From an uncultured Lachnospiraceae bacterium (GTDB lineage: Bacteria > Bacillota > Clostridia > Lachnospirales > Lachnospiraceae), in the NCBI GenBank assembly GCA_900551115.1, contig URUY01000017.1, positions 15,054-79,053 of the forward strand: a stretch of 64,000 bases of DNA, given 5' to 3'. This document shows, piece after piece, positions 41,463-49,796 of the stretch. The position numbers were made by a program, and so were the translations under genes. The notes below the pieces were generated by a model. That model made no database searches, had not been told where the DNA came from, and saw nothing but the letters and a program-made list of their open reading frames with translations. Every line of letters begins with the position of its first letter. Positions within the stretch are counted from its first letter, which is position 1.

Positions 41463-41921
41463 ATGTCAGCAAAGAAAGAAGTCAGACAAAGGGCAGATGT
41501 AAAAGGATGTAAAGTACCTAAGAGTGTAGAAAATCCAGATAGTTATCTAAATAAAAACCCGAAGTGGGCATTTCAACGTTGTGATATACAACATGATAAA
41601 TGGTCTATAAAGAATTTTGATTTTTACGAGGAAATTTTTGATAAACTAGTTTCGTATGAAGGGATGACATGGTCTGAAATTCAAGCGTCTTCTGGCGGAA
41701 AAAGGAATGGAACCAACAGCCATTTTGAAAGTGTTTCTGATTTGACAAAAGATGCTCAAAAGAGAATACGAGATTTGCATATGTATGATGTAGATCAACT
41801 TTTTTCGTTAAGGTTGGGAGGACAAGAAAGATTGTATGGAATTTTGGAAAATGGCGTTTTCTATGTTTTGTGGTATGATAAATATCATGAAGTATATAAA
41901 TCAAATTTGAAACATACCTAA
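41463..41921 (+). CDS. Putative toxin paired with Panacea antitoxin
   Basis: 152 residues, rich in Lys and aromatic residues. The C-terminus (SLRLGGQERLYGILENGVFYVLWYDKYHEVY) resembles the strand-rich end of RelE-superfamily-like toxins, but no catalytic set is identified. The N-terminal half is helical and charged. The 5-bp spacing to the antitoxin and shared AT-rich composition support a two-gene toxin-antitoxin operon. Confidence 0.65.
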   Translation: MSAKKEVRQRADVKGCKVPKSVENPDSYLNKNPKWAFQRCDIQHDKWSIKNFDFYEEIFDKLVSYEGMTWSEIQASSGGKRNGTNSHFESVSDLTKDAQKRIRDLHMYDVDQLFSLRLGGQERLYGILENGVFYVLWYDKYHEVYKSNLKHT

Positions 41922-41948
41922 TCGCAATTTTACAAATAATTATAGCAG

Positions 41949-41977
41949 TTGACTTTCCAATAACTACACATTATAAT
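41949..41977 (+). promoter_or_regulatory. Promoter before distal tail genes
   Basis: TTGACT (41949-41954), 17-bp spacer, TATAAT (41972-41977), followed within about 15 bp by the AGAGCC hairpin copy 4, so the predicted transcript begins at that hairpin. Confidence 0.7.
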
Positions 41978-41983
41978 AACAAT

Positions 41984-42025
41984 AGAGCCTTGAGCCGAGT
42001 AGAGAAATCTGCCCGGCTCATTTTT
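41984..42025 (+). terminator. AGAGCC-type leader hairpin (copy 4)
   Basis: TGAGCCG (41991-41997) pairs with CGGCTCA (42014-42020), then TTTTT. The inner TAGAGAAATCTGC parallels copy 1 at 23903. It sits between a promoter and the YjcQ gene, an attenuator-like position. Confidence 0.6.
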
Positions 42026-42048
42026 GTTTTAAGGAGGTTGTCATAGCT

Positions 42049-42369
42049 ATGGATAATTTTAAAGCAGTTTACAAAATCTTATCAACATTGGAAAAGGCAA
42101 TGGACCTGCCGGAATTTGATGTTTCTGTGATTGGTCCCGAAGCATTGAACATTTCAAGAGAGCGTTGGTGCAGATGCATTGAAATGATGGCTGATGTCGG
42201 GTACATCAAGGGAGTGGAAGTAAGTCAGGATATTACAGGTAGCCTTCACGTGAATTGCAGCGATATGCGGATTACTTTAAAAGGCCTTGAATATTTGCAG
42301 GAAAACTCCGTTATGCAGAAAATGTATAACCTTGCAAAAGGGATAAAAGAAGTTACCCCGATGCTGTGA
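42049..42369 (+). CDS. YjcQ-family protein
   Basis: 106 residues with the YjcQ layout: NFKAVYKILSTLEKAMD, ALNISRERWCRCIEMMADVGYIKGV and MRITLKGLEYLQENS. A winged-helix-like small protein common in phage tail/lysis regions; function unknown. AAGGAGG upstream. Confidence 0.8.
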   Translation: MDNFKAVYKILSTLEKAMDLPEFDVSVIGPEALNISRERWCRCIEMMADVGYIKGVEVSQDITGSLHVNCSDMRITLKGLEYLQENSVMQKMYNLAKGIKEVTPML

Positions 42370-42394
42370 TAAAGAGAAAAGTAGGAGGAACACC

Positions 42395-44116
42395 ATGCCG
42401 CACACAAGCTGTAAAGCACATATGGAATTTATAGACACATCTGCTGTTGCTGACGGTACTGCGGCAACTGGTGATAATGCTGCCATAGGAAGCCTGCCGC
42501 TGTTAAGTCAGGAAACCACCTATCCGGCATACGCAGTACCTGACCTTAACACATTCCTGTTAGATGGCAGCAGGACAGTATTGGAACCGGATGACAGGCT
42601 TCCGTTTGTGTCCGGCGCCGCATCAGGCAGTGATTGCGCATTTACTGTGCCGCCTGTCCTGACGGTGACATTTACCGTAAAGCACACCTCAGCAGGCATT
42701 ACCCTGTGTTTTGAGAGTGATTACCCGGCAGAGCTTAAGGTTGCCTGGTATGACCTGTCCGGGGCAAAAATCATAGAAAAGACCTTTTACCCGGATAAAT
42801 TACGGTATTTCTGCAAAAACCAAGCTGAAAACTATGGGAAAGTGGTTATTACCTTCCTGCGGACAAGGCTTCCGGGGCAGAGGGTGCAGCTTGGTTATAT
42901 AAAATACGGTACGGAAATCGAATGGACGGGAAGTGAAATCCAGTCCGCATCGATTACGGAAGAAGTGGATGCCACCAGCTCCACGGTACCCATTAATACC
43001 GCGGAGGTATCCATTGTTGACGAAGCCAATGACTTTGAACTGTCCAATCAGAACGGCGTATGGAAATCCATACAGAAACGCCAGCAGATTACCATTACTG
43101 AAGAAACACCGGACAGAGAGGTAACCTGCGGCACACTGTATATTGATACCTGGAAGAGTGACAGCAACATTGTAAGCTTTTCACTCATTGACCTTATCGG
43201 ACTGATGGACAAGACGAAGTTTTACGGTGGGGAAATCTACAGTAATGAACCGGCTGCCATTATCATAGCTGCTATTATGGAATCTGCCGGCGTGGAAAAT
43301 TATACGGTATCTGATGATGTAGCGGTGCTGTCCTTATCCGGGCATATTCCCATATGCACACACAGGGAAGCCTTGCAGCAGGTGGTATTTGTCTGCGGTG
43401 CTGTGGCAGACTGCAGCAGGCAGGGCGGTATCAGTATCCGCATGCCGGACAGATATGCAGACAGCACCATTGGGACTGACCGGAAATTTCTCGGCACTAC
43501 CATAGAAATGGATAAATATGTATCCGGGGTAGCAATCACCTATAAAAACTACACCCTGCAGGCGGAGGCAGAGGAAATCAGCAATGACACCCTGCCGGCA
43601 GGAGAAAGCATGATTGAGTTTTCGGAGCCGTACCAGCCGTCCAGTATTACGGTGACAGCAGGGACCATTACGGAGGCGGCAACCAACTATGTCAGAATCA
43701 CAATGGCAGAAGCCGGTGAATGCGCAATATCCGGTAAACGGTATGAGAGCAGGGACATCGCCCATACGGCAAAGGTGGATATTATCGAAGCAGGGGAAGA
43801 GGAAAACATACTGTCCTTTGACGGCTGCACCCTGTTTAACGCGGAGAGGGTAAAGGACGTGGCAGAACGGCTGCTGAATTATTATCAGCTTAGGCAGATT
43901 GTGAATCTGCGGTATCTGATAGGCGCGGAAAAGATCGGTGACTGGGTAAATATCCGGGACACGAAGGGAAATACTGCCACCACCGGGATTACCAAACAGA
44001 CCATTGACCTTACCGGCGGCTTTATTGCTTCGGCAACATGCAGGGGATACAGCAAGGTAACCACAGTACATGCCTACGCAGGAGAGATTTACGCAGGCGA
44101 AAGGGGGATTATTTAA
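42395..44116 (+). CDS. Distal tail / baseplate hub-like protein
   Basis: 573 residues, long beta-rich tail protein. Central LYIDTWKSDSNIVSFSLIDLIGLMDKTKFYGG and the late RLLNYYQLRQIVNLRYLIGAEKIGDWVNI are typical of baseplate hub/tail-spike-associated proteins in Firmicutes phages. The C-terminus YAGEIYAGERGII recurs in the next protein. Overlaps the following ATG by 1 bp. Confidence 0.75.
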   Translation: MPHTSCKAHMEFIDTSAVADGTAATGDNAAIGSLPLLSQETTYPAYAVPDLNTFLLDGSRTVLEPDDRLPFVSGAASGSDCAFTVPPVLTVTFTVKHTSAGITLCFESDYPAELKVAWYDLSGAKIIEKTFYPDKLRYFCKNQAENYGKVVITFLRTRLPGQRVQLGYIKYGTEIEWTGSEIQSASITEEVDATSSTVPINTAEVSIVDEANDFELSNQNGVWKSIQKRQQITITEETPDREVTCGTLYIDTWKSDSNIVSFSLIDLIGLMDKTKFYGGEIYSNEPAAIIIAAIMESAGVENYTVSDDVAVLSLSGHIPICTHREALQQVVFVCGAVADCSRQGGISIRMPDRYADSTIGTDRKFLGTTIEMDKYVSGVAITYKNYTLQAEAEEISNDTLPAGESMIEFSEPYQPSSITVTAGTITEAATNYVRITMAEAGECAISGKRYESRDIAHTAKVDIIEAGEEENILSFDGCTLFNAERVKDVAERLLNYYQLRQIVNLRYLIGAEKIGDWVNIRDTKGNTATTGITKQTIDLTGGFIASATCRGYSKVTTVHAYAGEIYAGERGII

Positions 44117-44673
44117 TGGACCTTAGACCGATTAACCCCTATTACAGACAGGGGGCACAGAAAAGCCCTGGAAGGCTTCTGCGGGCATTGGAAACATACA
44201 CCTATCCTTATACATGGATAGAGCCGGTAACGGACAGGACGCAGGCAGATGCAGACAGGGCAAAAGCACTCATAGCCACTGACTGGCAGGGCATGACAGC
44301 AGAACAGCAGGCGGAATACCTTGCAGGGCTGAAAGGCTGCTTAAACAGAGCAGACCTGGAACGGATAGAAAACAATATTCAGATCCTGCTAGATGTGTTG
44401 GAAATTAATGCAGAGAGCCATGTAGGGGCTGTGCCGGAATTTCCAACAAGTGACTATTTTACTGATATGCAAAACAATGTGTCTGCAATCCGGGAAGCGT
44501 ACTGTATCCATGAGGATACCCCACAGGTACCGGGACTGCCCTACAACACATGGAGGGCATTCAACGCCATCGAACAGATACTGGCTGATGTGTATGAGGT
44601 AGTAAGCGCACAGTTCCACCATTATGCAGGCGGCGAGATTTACGCCGGCGAAGCAACAGGATTACTTTTATAA
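44116..44673 (+). CDS. Tail/baseplate accessory protein
   Basis: 185 residues from ATG 44116. N-terminal helical region and a C-terminal beta segment ending YAGGEIYAGEATGLLL, sharing the YAGEIYAGE motif with the upstream hub-like protein. Probably part of the distal tail. Confidence 0.65.
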   Translation: MDLRPINPYYRQGAQKSPGRLLRALETYTYPYTWIEPVTDRTQADADRAKALIATDWQGMTAEQQAEYLAGLKGCLNRADLERIENNIQILLDVLEINAESHVGAVPEFPTSDYFTDMQNNVSAIREAYCIHEDTPQVPGLPYNTWRAFNAIEQILADVYEVVSAQFHHYAGGEIYAGEATGLLL

Positions 44674-44689
44674 GGAGGAAAAAAAGAAC

Positions 44690-45271
44690 ATGGCATTTGA
44701 ACAGAAGACATGGGAAGACCGGATAACGGAATACCCGACAAGACGAACCCTTACCAAAACAGACGGCAGCTCGGAAATGGTTACCGTGGAACGCAGCGAG
44801 GGCAGTGTAAGCAAGGAAGGTGATGCCTTCAGCGCGGCAAACATGAATGACCTTGAAAATCGCATTGCAGAAACATTCGGAAGCTGCTCATTTGATGTGC
44901 AGGAGGATGGGGCATATGTTACTTACACCCCTCCGGGAGGTGCTGATACAGTAACAAAAAAATTGGGTAGCAATGATTTACAGATATCCGCACATTTACA
45001 GGCATACGCAAATGGCGGCAGCCATAGTGATGAAAGTGGCATAAACATATCCGTAACCGATTACAGTAAAATCACACTTAATTCTGTTACACCTATGGCT
45101 TCCGGGTATCCAAAATCATACAGTATAAAAATAAATGGTACTGTCGTGTCAGCAGGTGCTGAAATTGACTTAACAAGTGTTGACGATTTGGCTATTGTGC
45201 TAAGCATAGACTCTTTGGAGGCACAATATAAAAGTTATGGTTTTAAAATTGCGTTCACCTTAAGTGTTTAG
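44690..45271 (+). CDS. Receptor-region tail protein
   Basis: 193 residues from ATG 44690 with AAGGAGG upstream. Begins MAFEQKTWEDRITEYPTRRTL, a start shared by many phage tail-fibre/neck proteins of this group. The C-terminal part (about 95-193) is AT-richer and variable-looking, consistent with a receptor-contact domain. Confidence 0.65.
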   Translation: MAFEQKTWEDRITEYPTRRTLTKTDGSSEMVTVERSEGSVSKEGDAFSAANMNDLENRIAETFGSCSFDVQEDGAYVTYTPPGGADTVTKKLGSNDLQISAHLQAYANGGSHSDESGINISVTDYSKITLNSVTPMASGYPKSYSIKINGTVVSAGAEIDLTSVDDLAIVLSIDSLEAQYKSYGFKIAFTLSV

Positions 45272-45287
45272 AAAACTGAATATTTTT

Positions 45288-45334
45288 AGAGCCTAGAGCC
45301 GGATTATCCTTTTTTGGATGCCGGCTTTAAATTT
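45288..45334 (+). terminator. AGAGCC-type terminator (copy 5)
   Basis: AGAGCCTAGAGCCGG: 45295-45302 pairs with 45321-45328, with an inner ATCC/GGAT pair, then AAATTTT. Placed between the tail protein and lysis genes. Confidence 0.65.
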
Positions 45335-45358
45335 TATCAAAAGAAAGAGAGGACAAAA

Positions 45359-45583
45359 ATGGAACCCGAAATTGTAGTTGCACTGCTGTCAATGTGCGGT
45401 ACAGCCGTAGGAAGTATTGCAGGTGTAATGACAGCAAACAAGCTGACAAATTACCGTATCAGCCAGCTCGAAAAGAAAGTAGAGAAACATAATAACCTGT
45501 GTGACCGGATGATTGTTGTGGAGCAGTCCACAAAATCCGCACACCACCGAATCGATGAAATTGTCGAAGAAAAGGAGAAATAG
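45359..45583 (+). CDS. Small membrane coiled-coil protein in lysis cassette
   Basis: 74 residues from ATG 45359 (GAGAGGA upstream). One transmembrane segment (about 4-25) then a coiled coil (LEKKVEKHNNLCDRMIVVEQ). Similar XhlA-like proteins precede holins. Confidence 0.7.
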   Translation: MEPEIVVALLSMCGTAVGSIAGVMTANKLTNYRISQLEKKVEKHNNLCDRMIVVEQSTKSAHHRIDEIVEEKEK

Positions 45584-45584
45584 T

Positions 45585-45902
45585 ATGGACTTATCATTTT
45601 TACTGCAACTTATAAACCCCATTATTTTAGGCATTTGCCTGCTGGTAGGCTATGTGCTTAAAACGGCATTTGACAAATTTCCCAATAAGTACATACCGCT
45701 TGTGGCTCTTTGCACCGGAACTATCATTGCCATACTGATTAATTTGCAGAGTGGTATCAATGCAGAGGTCATATTAGGTGGTATGATTAGCGGTCTTGCA
45801 TCTACCGGATTATATGAGTTACTTCGTAATTTATTAAACTTTGACGGGAAAAAGTATATGGAGGATGACGATGGCGAGAACAATATTAAAAAAGGGGATT
45901 GA
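45585..45902 (+). CDS. Phage holin
   Basis: 105 residues from ATG 45585 (AAAGGAG upstream). Three hydrophobic segments (about 9-27, 35-53 and 61-80) and a charged tail, fitting a small phage holin that permeabilises the membrane for endolysin release. It overlaps the endolysin start. Confidence 0.75.
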   Translation: MDLSFLLQLINPIILGICLLVGYVLKTAFDKFPNKYIPLVALCTGTIIAILINLQSGINAEVILGGMISGLASTGLYELLRNLLNFDGKKYMEDDDGENNIKKGD

Positions 45903-47430
45903 TGTATCTAAGCACCAGGGGAAAATAGACTGGAGCAAAGTAAAAGCAGCCGGAATTGATTTTGCCATGATAAGGGTGGGGTACCGTGGGTACTCCACCG
46001 GTAAGATTGCAGCTGACCCGGATTTTATGTCAAACATAACAGGAGCAGAGGCAGCAGGATTACAGATAGGTGCATACTTTTTCTCCACCGGCTTAAACGA
46101 GGCGGAGGCCAGAGAAGAGGCAGCACACTGTATAGAGCGGTTAAAAGGTCATAAAGTCACAATGCCTGTGGTATTTGACTTTGAGGGATACGAGCTGCCG
46201 CATTACCGTACCTACGGCATATCAAAGGCACAGCGCACGGCATGCTGTCAGGCATTTATTGATGTCATAACGGCAGCAGGGTATACAACCATGCTTTATG
46301 GTAGCCGCGGAAATATCCGCACTACTTACGATATAGATGCACTGGACTATCCTCTGTGGATTGCCCGGTACGCAGGCGGCTATGATAAAATCCTGTCAGA
46401 TGACAAATACTTCCCGGACATTACAGGCTACAGTGACCGCATTGCAATATGGCAGTATACATCCATCGGCAGGGTGGACGGCATAAACGGCAACGTGGAT
46501 ATGAATTACATGTATATCGATGTAAGTAAAAAAGAGGAGGAAGAATACAAGATGATTAAACCGGTAGATTACAAACAGACAGATGCCAGATGGGGCAGTA
46601 ACAGATATGCGGTGGACGGCGAGAGCAGCACCATTAAGAGTGCCGGATGCGGTCCTACTGCCATGGCTGATGTGCTGGCCGCGATTGTGAGTGAGTACAT
46701 AGACCCTCTTACCTGTGCGGCATGGGCGAGACAGCATGGATATAAGGTCTATAAGTCTGGCACGTCCTACAGCTATCCTGTGGCGCAGGCTGAAGAGTAC
46801 GGTGTAAAGGTGCGCAGGCTTAATACATCAAATGTATACGGTAAGCCGCAGGCAACAGTACATAACCAGGTACTTGAGGAGCTGCGGAATGGCAACTGGG
46901 TTATTGCCTGCATGGGTAAAGGATTATGGACAAGCTCAGGCCACTATATCGTAGCATACGGTGTGGACGGCGGCATGGTTTACATCAATGACCCTGCATC
47001 CGGCAGAGCTGACAGAGCATGCAACAGGTGGCAGACCTTTATCAGTCAGGTAAAATATTACTGGGTTGTGGAGGTACCGGACAGCATCAAAGGAGGCGGT
47101 ATTGTAAAAGGTGGTGCTTACCGGCATGAGGATTTTGTCCGTGAGGTGCAGATGTGTATCAAGGCTGGTATTGACGGCAAGGCAGGCACTCAGACACTCA
47201 GCAGGACGGTTACGGTGAGTAAGGTGCGGAATCGTAAGCATAACGTTGTACTGCCTCTGCAAAAGGCTTTAAAAAAGCGTGGCATGTATCTGGGTGAGTT
47301 AGACAGGATTGCCGGGAGCGGATTTAAGGCTGCTGTTGATGCTTATCAGAGCAGTGTGCTTAAGTACCGCAGTCCGGATGGAGAGATAACTACCAAAGGC
47401 AAGATGTGGCGGTCAATGTTAGGCATGTAG
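45871..47430 (+). CDS. Endolysin: GH25 lysozyme + C39-like peptidase + binding domain
   Basis: 519 residues from ATG 45871. The GH25 domain (about 7-215) has GIDVSKHQG and the catalytic-type D103-F-E105. A second catalytic domain begins about 228 and has SAGCGPTAMA with Cys260 and SSGHY with His358, a C39/papain-like pair. The last about 110 residues resemble a peptidoglycan-binding region. An in-frame ATG at 46552, preceded by GAGGAGG, could give a shorter peptidase-only form. Two cutting activities and a likely internal start are unusual. Confidence 0.88.
   Translation: MARTILKKGIDVSKHQGKIDWSKVKAAGIDFAMIRVGYRGYSTGKIAADPDFMSNITGAEAAGLQIGAYFFSTGLNEAEAREEAAHCIERLKGHKVTMPVVFDFEGYELPHYRTYGISKAQRTACCQAFIDVITAAGYTTMLYGSRGNIRTTYDIDALDYPLWIARYAGGYDKILSDDKYFPDITGYSDRIAIWQYTSIGRVDGINGNVDMNYMYIDVSKKEEEEYKMIKPVDYKQTDARWGSNRYAVDGESSTIKSAGCGPTAMADVLAAIVSEYIDPLTCAAWARQHGYKVYKSGTSYSYPVAQAEEYGVKVRRLNTSNVYGKPQATVHNQVLEELRNGNWVIACMGKGLWTSSGHYIVAYGVDGGMVYINDPASGRADRACNRWQTFISQVKYYWVVEVPDSIKGGGIVKGGAYRHEDFVREVQMCIKAGIDGKAGTQTLSRTVTVSKVRNRKHNVVLPLQKALKKRGMYLGELDRIAGSGFKAAVDAYQSSVLKYRSPDGEITTKGKMWRSMLGM
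46534..46554 (+). promoter_or_regulatory. Internal ribosome site and start within endolysin
   Basis: GAGGAGG (46534-46540) lies 11 bases before ATG 46552, which opens the peptidase domain in frame. The predicted product is 292 residues, without the GH25 domain. Internal starts are known in some clostridial phage endolysins; here it is a sequence-based prediction. Confidence 0.55.
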
Positions 47431-47441
47431 TTGATGAAAAA

Positions 47442-47472
47442 AGCAGCTCCGGTTTATCTTACTGGGGCTGCT
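47442..47472. terminator. Bidirectional terminator after endolysin
   Basis: A 9-bp stem (47442-47450/47464-47472) with an A-run on one side acts mainly for the minus-strand membrane-protein gene, and could also end the lysis operon. Confidence 0.6.
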
Positions 47473-47483
47473 GAATAAAGTTA

Positions 47484-48044
47484 TTAATCTTTGATGTGTT
47501 CTAATCGAGCTTCTGCAATTTCTTTCATATCTGCGTAAAAAGAACAGTTCAGAGAGTCATCTTTAGAAGTAATAATAAGCTTTTTCATCATAAGATAAAA
47601 GTAAGCACAAATGAAAATCCAGAAGATAACCCATAAAACTATTACGCTAATAATAGCATAAATTGGTTTAGTAACAAGACCAGAGTAATTAGCACTGGTA
47701 AATGTGGTTGACATCAACGTGTTTAGTAATCCTAATATCAAAGGGACTAATATGGTTTGAGTAAGACTGATTGTAGTGTTGCTATGTCGTGCCTGGTTAT
47801 TTAAGAACCGTATGTATTCCTGTAATTCTGAACAGTCCAGATTCTCAATCAGGCTGGAAATATGCGCTTCCCAGTCACGGTATGTAATGTAATAGTATCC
47901 ATCAAGCTGGAACAACTCTTTTTTAGAGGGTTTTGCGCACAATTTCTTGTATCTGATAAATTCCGTTTTATATTTGATATCCAGTTTATGTTCCCAGTAA
48001 TCAGTTGGCGCCATAAGTATGTCAGCAGATTTCCTCTTTTTCAT
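47484..48044 (-). CDS. Two-helix membrane protein, lysogenic cargo
   Basis: 186 residues. Cytoplasmic Lys/Tyr-rich N-terminus, a conserved-looking YYYITYRDWEAHI block, then two transmembrane segments (about 94-113 and 127-150) and a cytoplasmic tail. No family recognised. It is AT-rich, opposite to the late genes and near attR, the usual place for superinfection-exclusion or conversion genes; that role is inference. Confidence 0.55.
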   Translation of the reverse strand: MKKRKSADILMAPTDYWEHKLDIKYKTEFIRYKKLCAKPSKKELFQLDGYYYITYRDWEAHISSLIENLDCSELQEYIRFLNNQARHSNTTISLTQTILVPLILGLLNTLMSTTFTSANYSGLVTKPIYAIISVIVLWVIFWIFICAYFYLMMKKLIITSKDDSLNCSFYADMKEIAEARLEHIKD

Positions 48045-48343
48045 TCGTTCCTCCTCAATATCACAATATATAATAGGTTATAACAATAATGTTATTAGAA
48101 ATTGTTCTATTTTTGATATTGCAATTATCTATATTATGTAGTATAAGTAATGAATATATTTATATACCATTTACAAATTAAAAAGTCAATACAGTTTTAC
48201 AATATTTATAACTAAACATTTTAAGAAAAAATAGTATATTTTTAACAAAAAACAACGAAAATATTATTTATAATTGACATTTCAAAATGTGATAAATCAG
48301 GGTATAATGTTTGTACTGCTAAAGATTAGGGGGGGAGTCATAG
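48045..48343. other. AT-rich divergent intergenic region
   Basis: 299 bp, strongly AT-rich, between the divergent membrane-protein and protease genes. A TATAAT (about 48303-48308) precedes the protease, with GGGGGGAG as its ribosome site; no good -35 at standard spacing. Nothing else is recognised. Confidence 0.45.
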
Positions 48344-49255
48344 ATGCCAAATTGGGAGCAAGTACTTGAAGAGATTAAAAGCACGCCAAGCGCTCTTGAT
48401 AGTACAAGAAGAAAATATCTGTCAGTAATGAATAAATACACAGGGAGAAATATAATTACATATTATTCAGCATTTGTACAGAAACCTGGTATTGAGGGAA
48501 CCGGAATAGACGATAGCGACAAAAATGCTTTTATGCAAGCTGCATACGGTTTGGATAGAAGTAAAGGCTTGGATTTAATTTTACATACACCGGGAGGAAA
48601 TGTAGCTTCCACAGAATCGATAGTATATTATTTAAAGAAATTGTTTGGAGACGATATAAGAGTGTTTGTACCGCAAATAGCTATGTCTGCTGGAACAATG
48701 ATTGCTTTGTCAGCAGAGAGCATTGTAATGGGGAAACAATCTAATCTTGGACCGATAGACCCTCAGTATGGGGGAATGTCGTGTGCAGCTGTTTTGGAGG
48801 AATTTGAGACAGCAATGAATGATGTAAAGAATCGACCAGAAAGCGTAAATATTTGGGGACAGATTATTAGAAAATACCATCCGACATTTTTGGGAGATTG
48901 CAAGAAGGCTATCGATTGGTCAGAGAGCATAGTAAAAGATTGGCTCAAAGCCAATATGTTTAAAAATTCTAAAGATCCAGAGGTGGATGCCTCTAGGGTG
49001 GTTGCCTATTTGTCAAGTCATAACAATACTTATTCACATTCAAGGCATATTCATATTGACGATTTAAAAAGTATTGGAGTCAATATAGTAGAATTAGAAG
49101 GATTAGACGACACTTCAATTGGAGGTTGCAAAGATTTACAGGATTGTGTTTTGACAATACACCATTCGTACATGAATGTTTTCGCAAGAACAACTGCATT
49201 GAAAATAGTGGAGAATCATAACGGATCTGCAATGATAACTAGCCAGACGGCGTAA
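48344..49255 (+). CDS. SDH-type Clp-fold serine protease
   Basis: 303 residues. Clp/SppA-fold signatures: LILHTPGGNVASTESIVYYL (about 79-98), QIAMSAGTMIALSA with the probable nucleophile Ser115, and NLGPIDPQYGG (about 132-142). These match the SDH/Sah-type Clp-fold proteases, often soluble or membrane-associated stand-alone proteases. It is cotranscribed with a 62-residue gene. Substrate unknown; as prophage cargo it may act in defence or host-protein turnover. Confidence 0.85.
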   Translation: MPNWEQVLEEIKSTPSALDSTRRKYLSVMNKYTGRNIITYYSAFVQKPGIEGTGIDDSDKNAFMQAAYGLDRSKGLDLILHTPGGNVASTESIVYYLKKLFGDDIRVFVPQIAMSAGTMIALSAESIVMGKQSNLGPIDPQYGGMSCAAVLEEFETAMNDVKNRPESVNIWGQIIRKYHPTFLGDCKKAIDWSESIVKDWLKANMFKNSKDPEVDASRVVAYLSSHNNTYSHSRHIHIDDLKSIGVNIVELEGLDDTSIGGCKDLQDCVLTIHHSYMNVFARTTALKIVENHNGSAMITSQTA

Positions 49256-49271
49256 ACGGGAGAAATGATAC

Positions 49272-49460
49272 ATGGAAAGAGATTATTATATTGATTATGC
49301 TTTGATTACAGGACAAACAGTTTTTGGAGACTACATCTCACCTGAGGATGAAGCAAATAGTATTGAAAAATGCTCTATTTTGAGGAGAGTTAATGTCACC
49401 TATGGTAACAATAGCATTTCAAATGAAACGGAACAAGCTATTAGTGTTTTAAACAGTTAA
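49272..49460 (+). CDS. Small partner of Clp-fold protease
   Basis: 62 residues, acidic N-terminal half (DYYIDYALITGQTVFGDYISPEDE), 16 bp after the protease gene with GGGAG upstream. No family recognised. A terminator follows, so the two genes form one unit. It could be substrate, adaptor or inhibitor. Confidence 0.55.
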   Translation: MERDYYIDYALITGQTVFGDYISPEDEANSIEKCSILRRVNVTYGNNSISNETEQAISVLNS

Positions 49461-49489
49461 GACAATTCGTGTTGCACTGGTGTAACGAC

Positions 49490-49518
49490 AATCCCCCGGA
49501 GAAATCCGGGGGATTTGC
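49490..49518 (+). terminator. Strong terminator after protease operon
   Basis: AATCCCCCGG (49490-49499) pairs perfectly with CCGGGGGATT (49506-49515), loop of six, then TTTG. It marks the right end of the phage cargo. Confidence 0.85.
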
Positions 49519-49770
49519 TTACCGGTTACGGAGAGTGTATGTGTTGTCACACTCCATTGTTTCGATGGTGTCATTGTCAGAATATCCATCTTTGCTTATA
49601 AAATAGATTACCACGGTAATCACAGTCGACTCATCCAACATATCTGTTTGGTTGTCAATGATGTTTTTCCCATCTTTTGCGCGCCTTTTTTCTTCGATGA
49701 ATTTACCACTATACAATACTAATGTGTTCAGAGCGGCAAAACATAACACCCATTTAAAAGAATAACACAT
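49519..49770 (-). CDS. Doubtful small membrane ORF at attR
   Basis: 83 residues from ATG 49770: one transmembrane-like segment (MCYSFKWVLCFAALNTLVLYSG) then an Asp/Asn-rich part. No ribosome site, no family. In the excised phage it would lie just beside attP. It may be a remnant or chance frame. Confidence 0.25.
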   Translation of the reverse strand: MCYSFKWVLCFAALNTLVLYSGKFIEEKRRAKDGKNIIDNQTDMLDESTVITVVIYFISKDGYSDNDTIETMECDNTYTLRNR

Positions 49771-49782
49771 AGCATCAATGAA

Positions 49783-49796
49783 CGTAGGTATAGCCC
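49783..49796. other. attR: attR core
   Basis: Identical 14-bp copy of the attL core. The GH18 frame is intact up to here on the minus strand and diverges immediately beyond. Confidence 0.9.

Larger units (their letters stand above)
6119..49796. mobile_element. Complete siphovirus-like prophage inserted in a GH18 gene
   Basis: The element is bounded by a 14-bp direct repeat (6119-6132 and 49783-49796) that splits a host gene whose halves join in frame. It holds a serine recombinase, lysogeny control, replication, packaging, head, tail, lysis and cargo genes in phage order. No structural module is obviously missing or frameshifted, so it may be inducible. Genome size between the cores is about 43.66 kb. 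A tape measure of 867 residues and tail tube/chaperone genes indicate a long non-contractile tail; no sheath gene was seen. Confidence 0.93.

Noticed and set aside
6119..49796. Diversity-generating retroelement or retron in the prophage
   Set aside because: No reverse transcriptase signature was seen in any frame, and no template/variable repeat pair was noticed at the tail genes.
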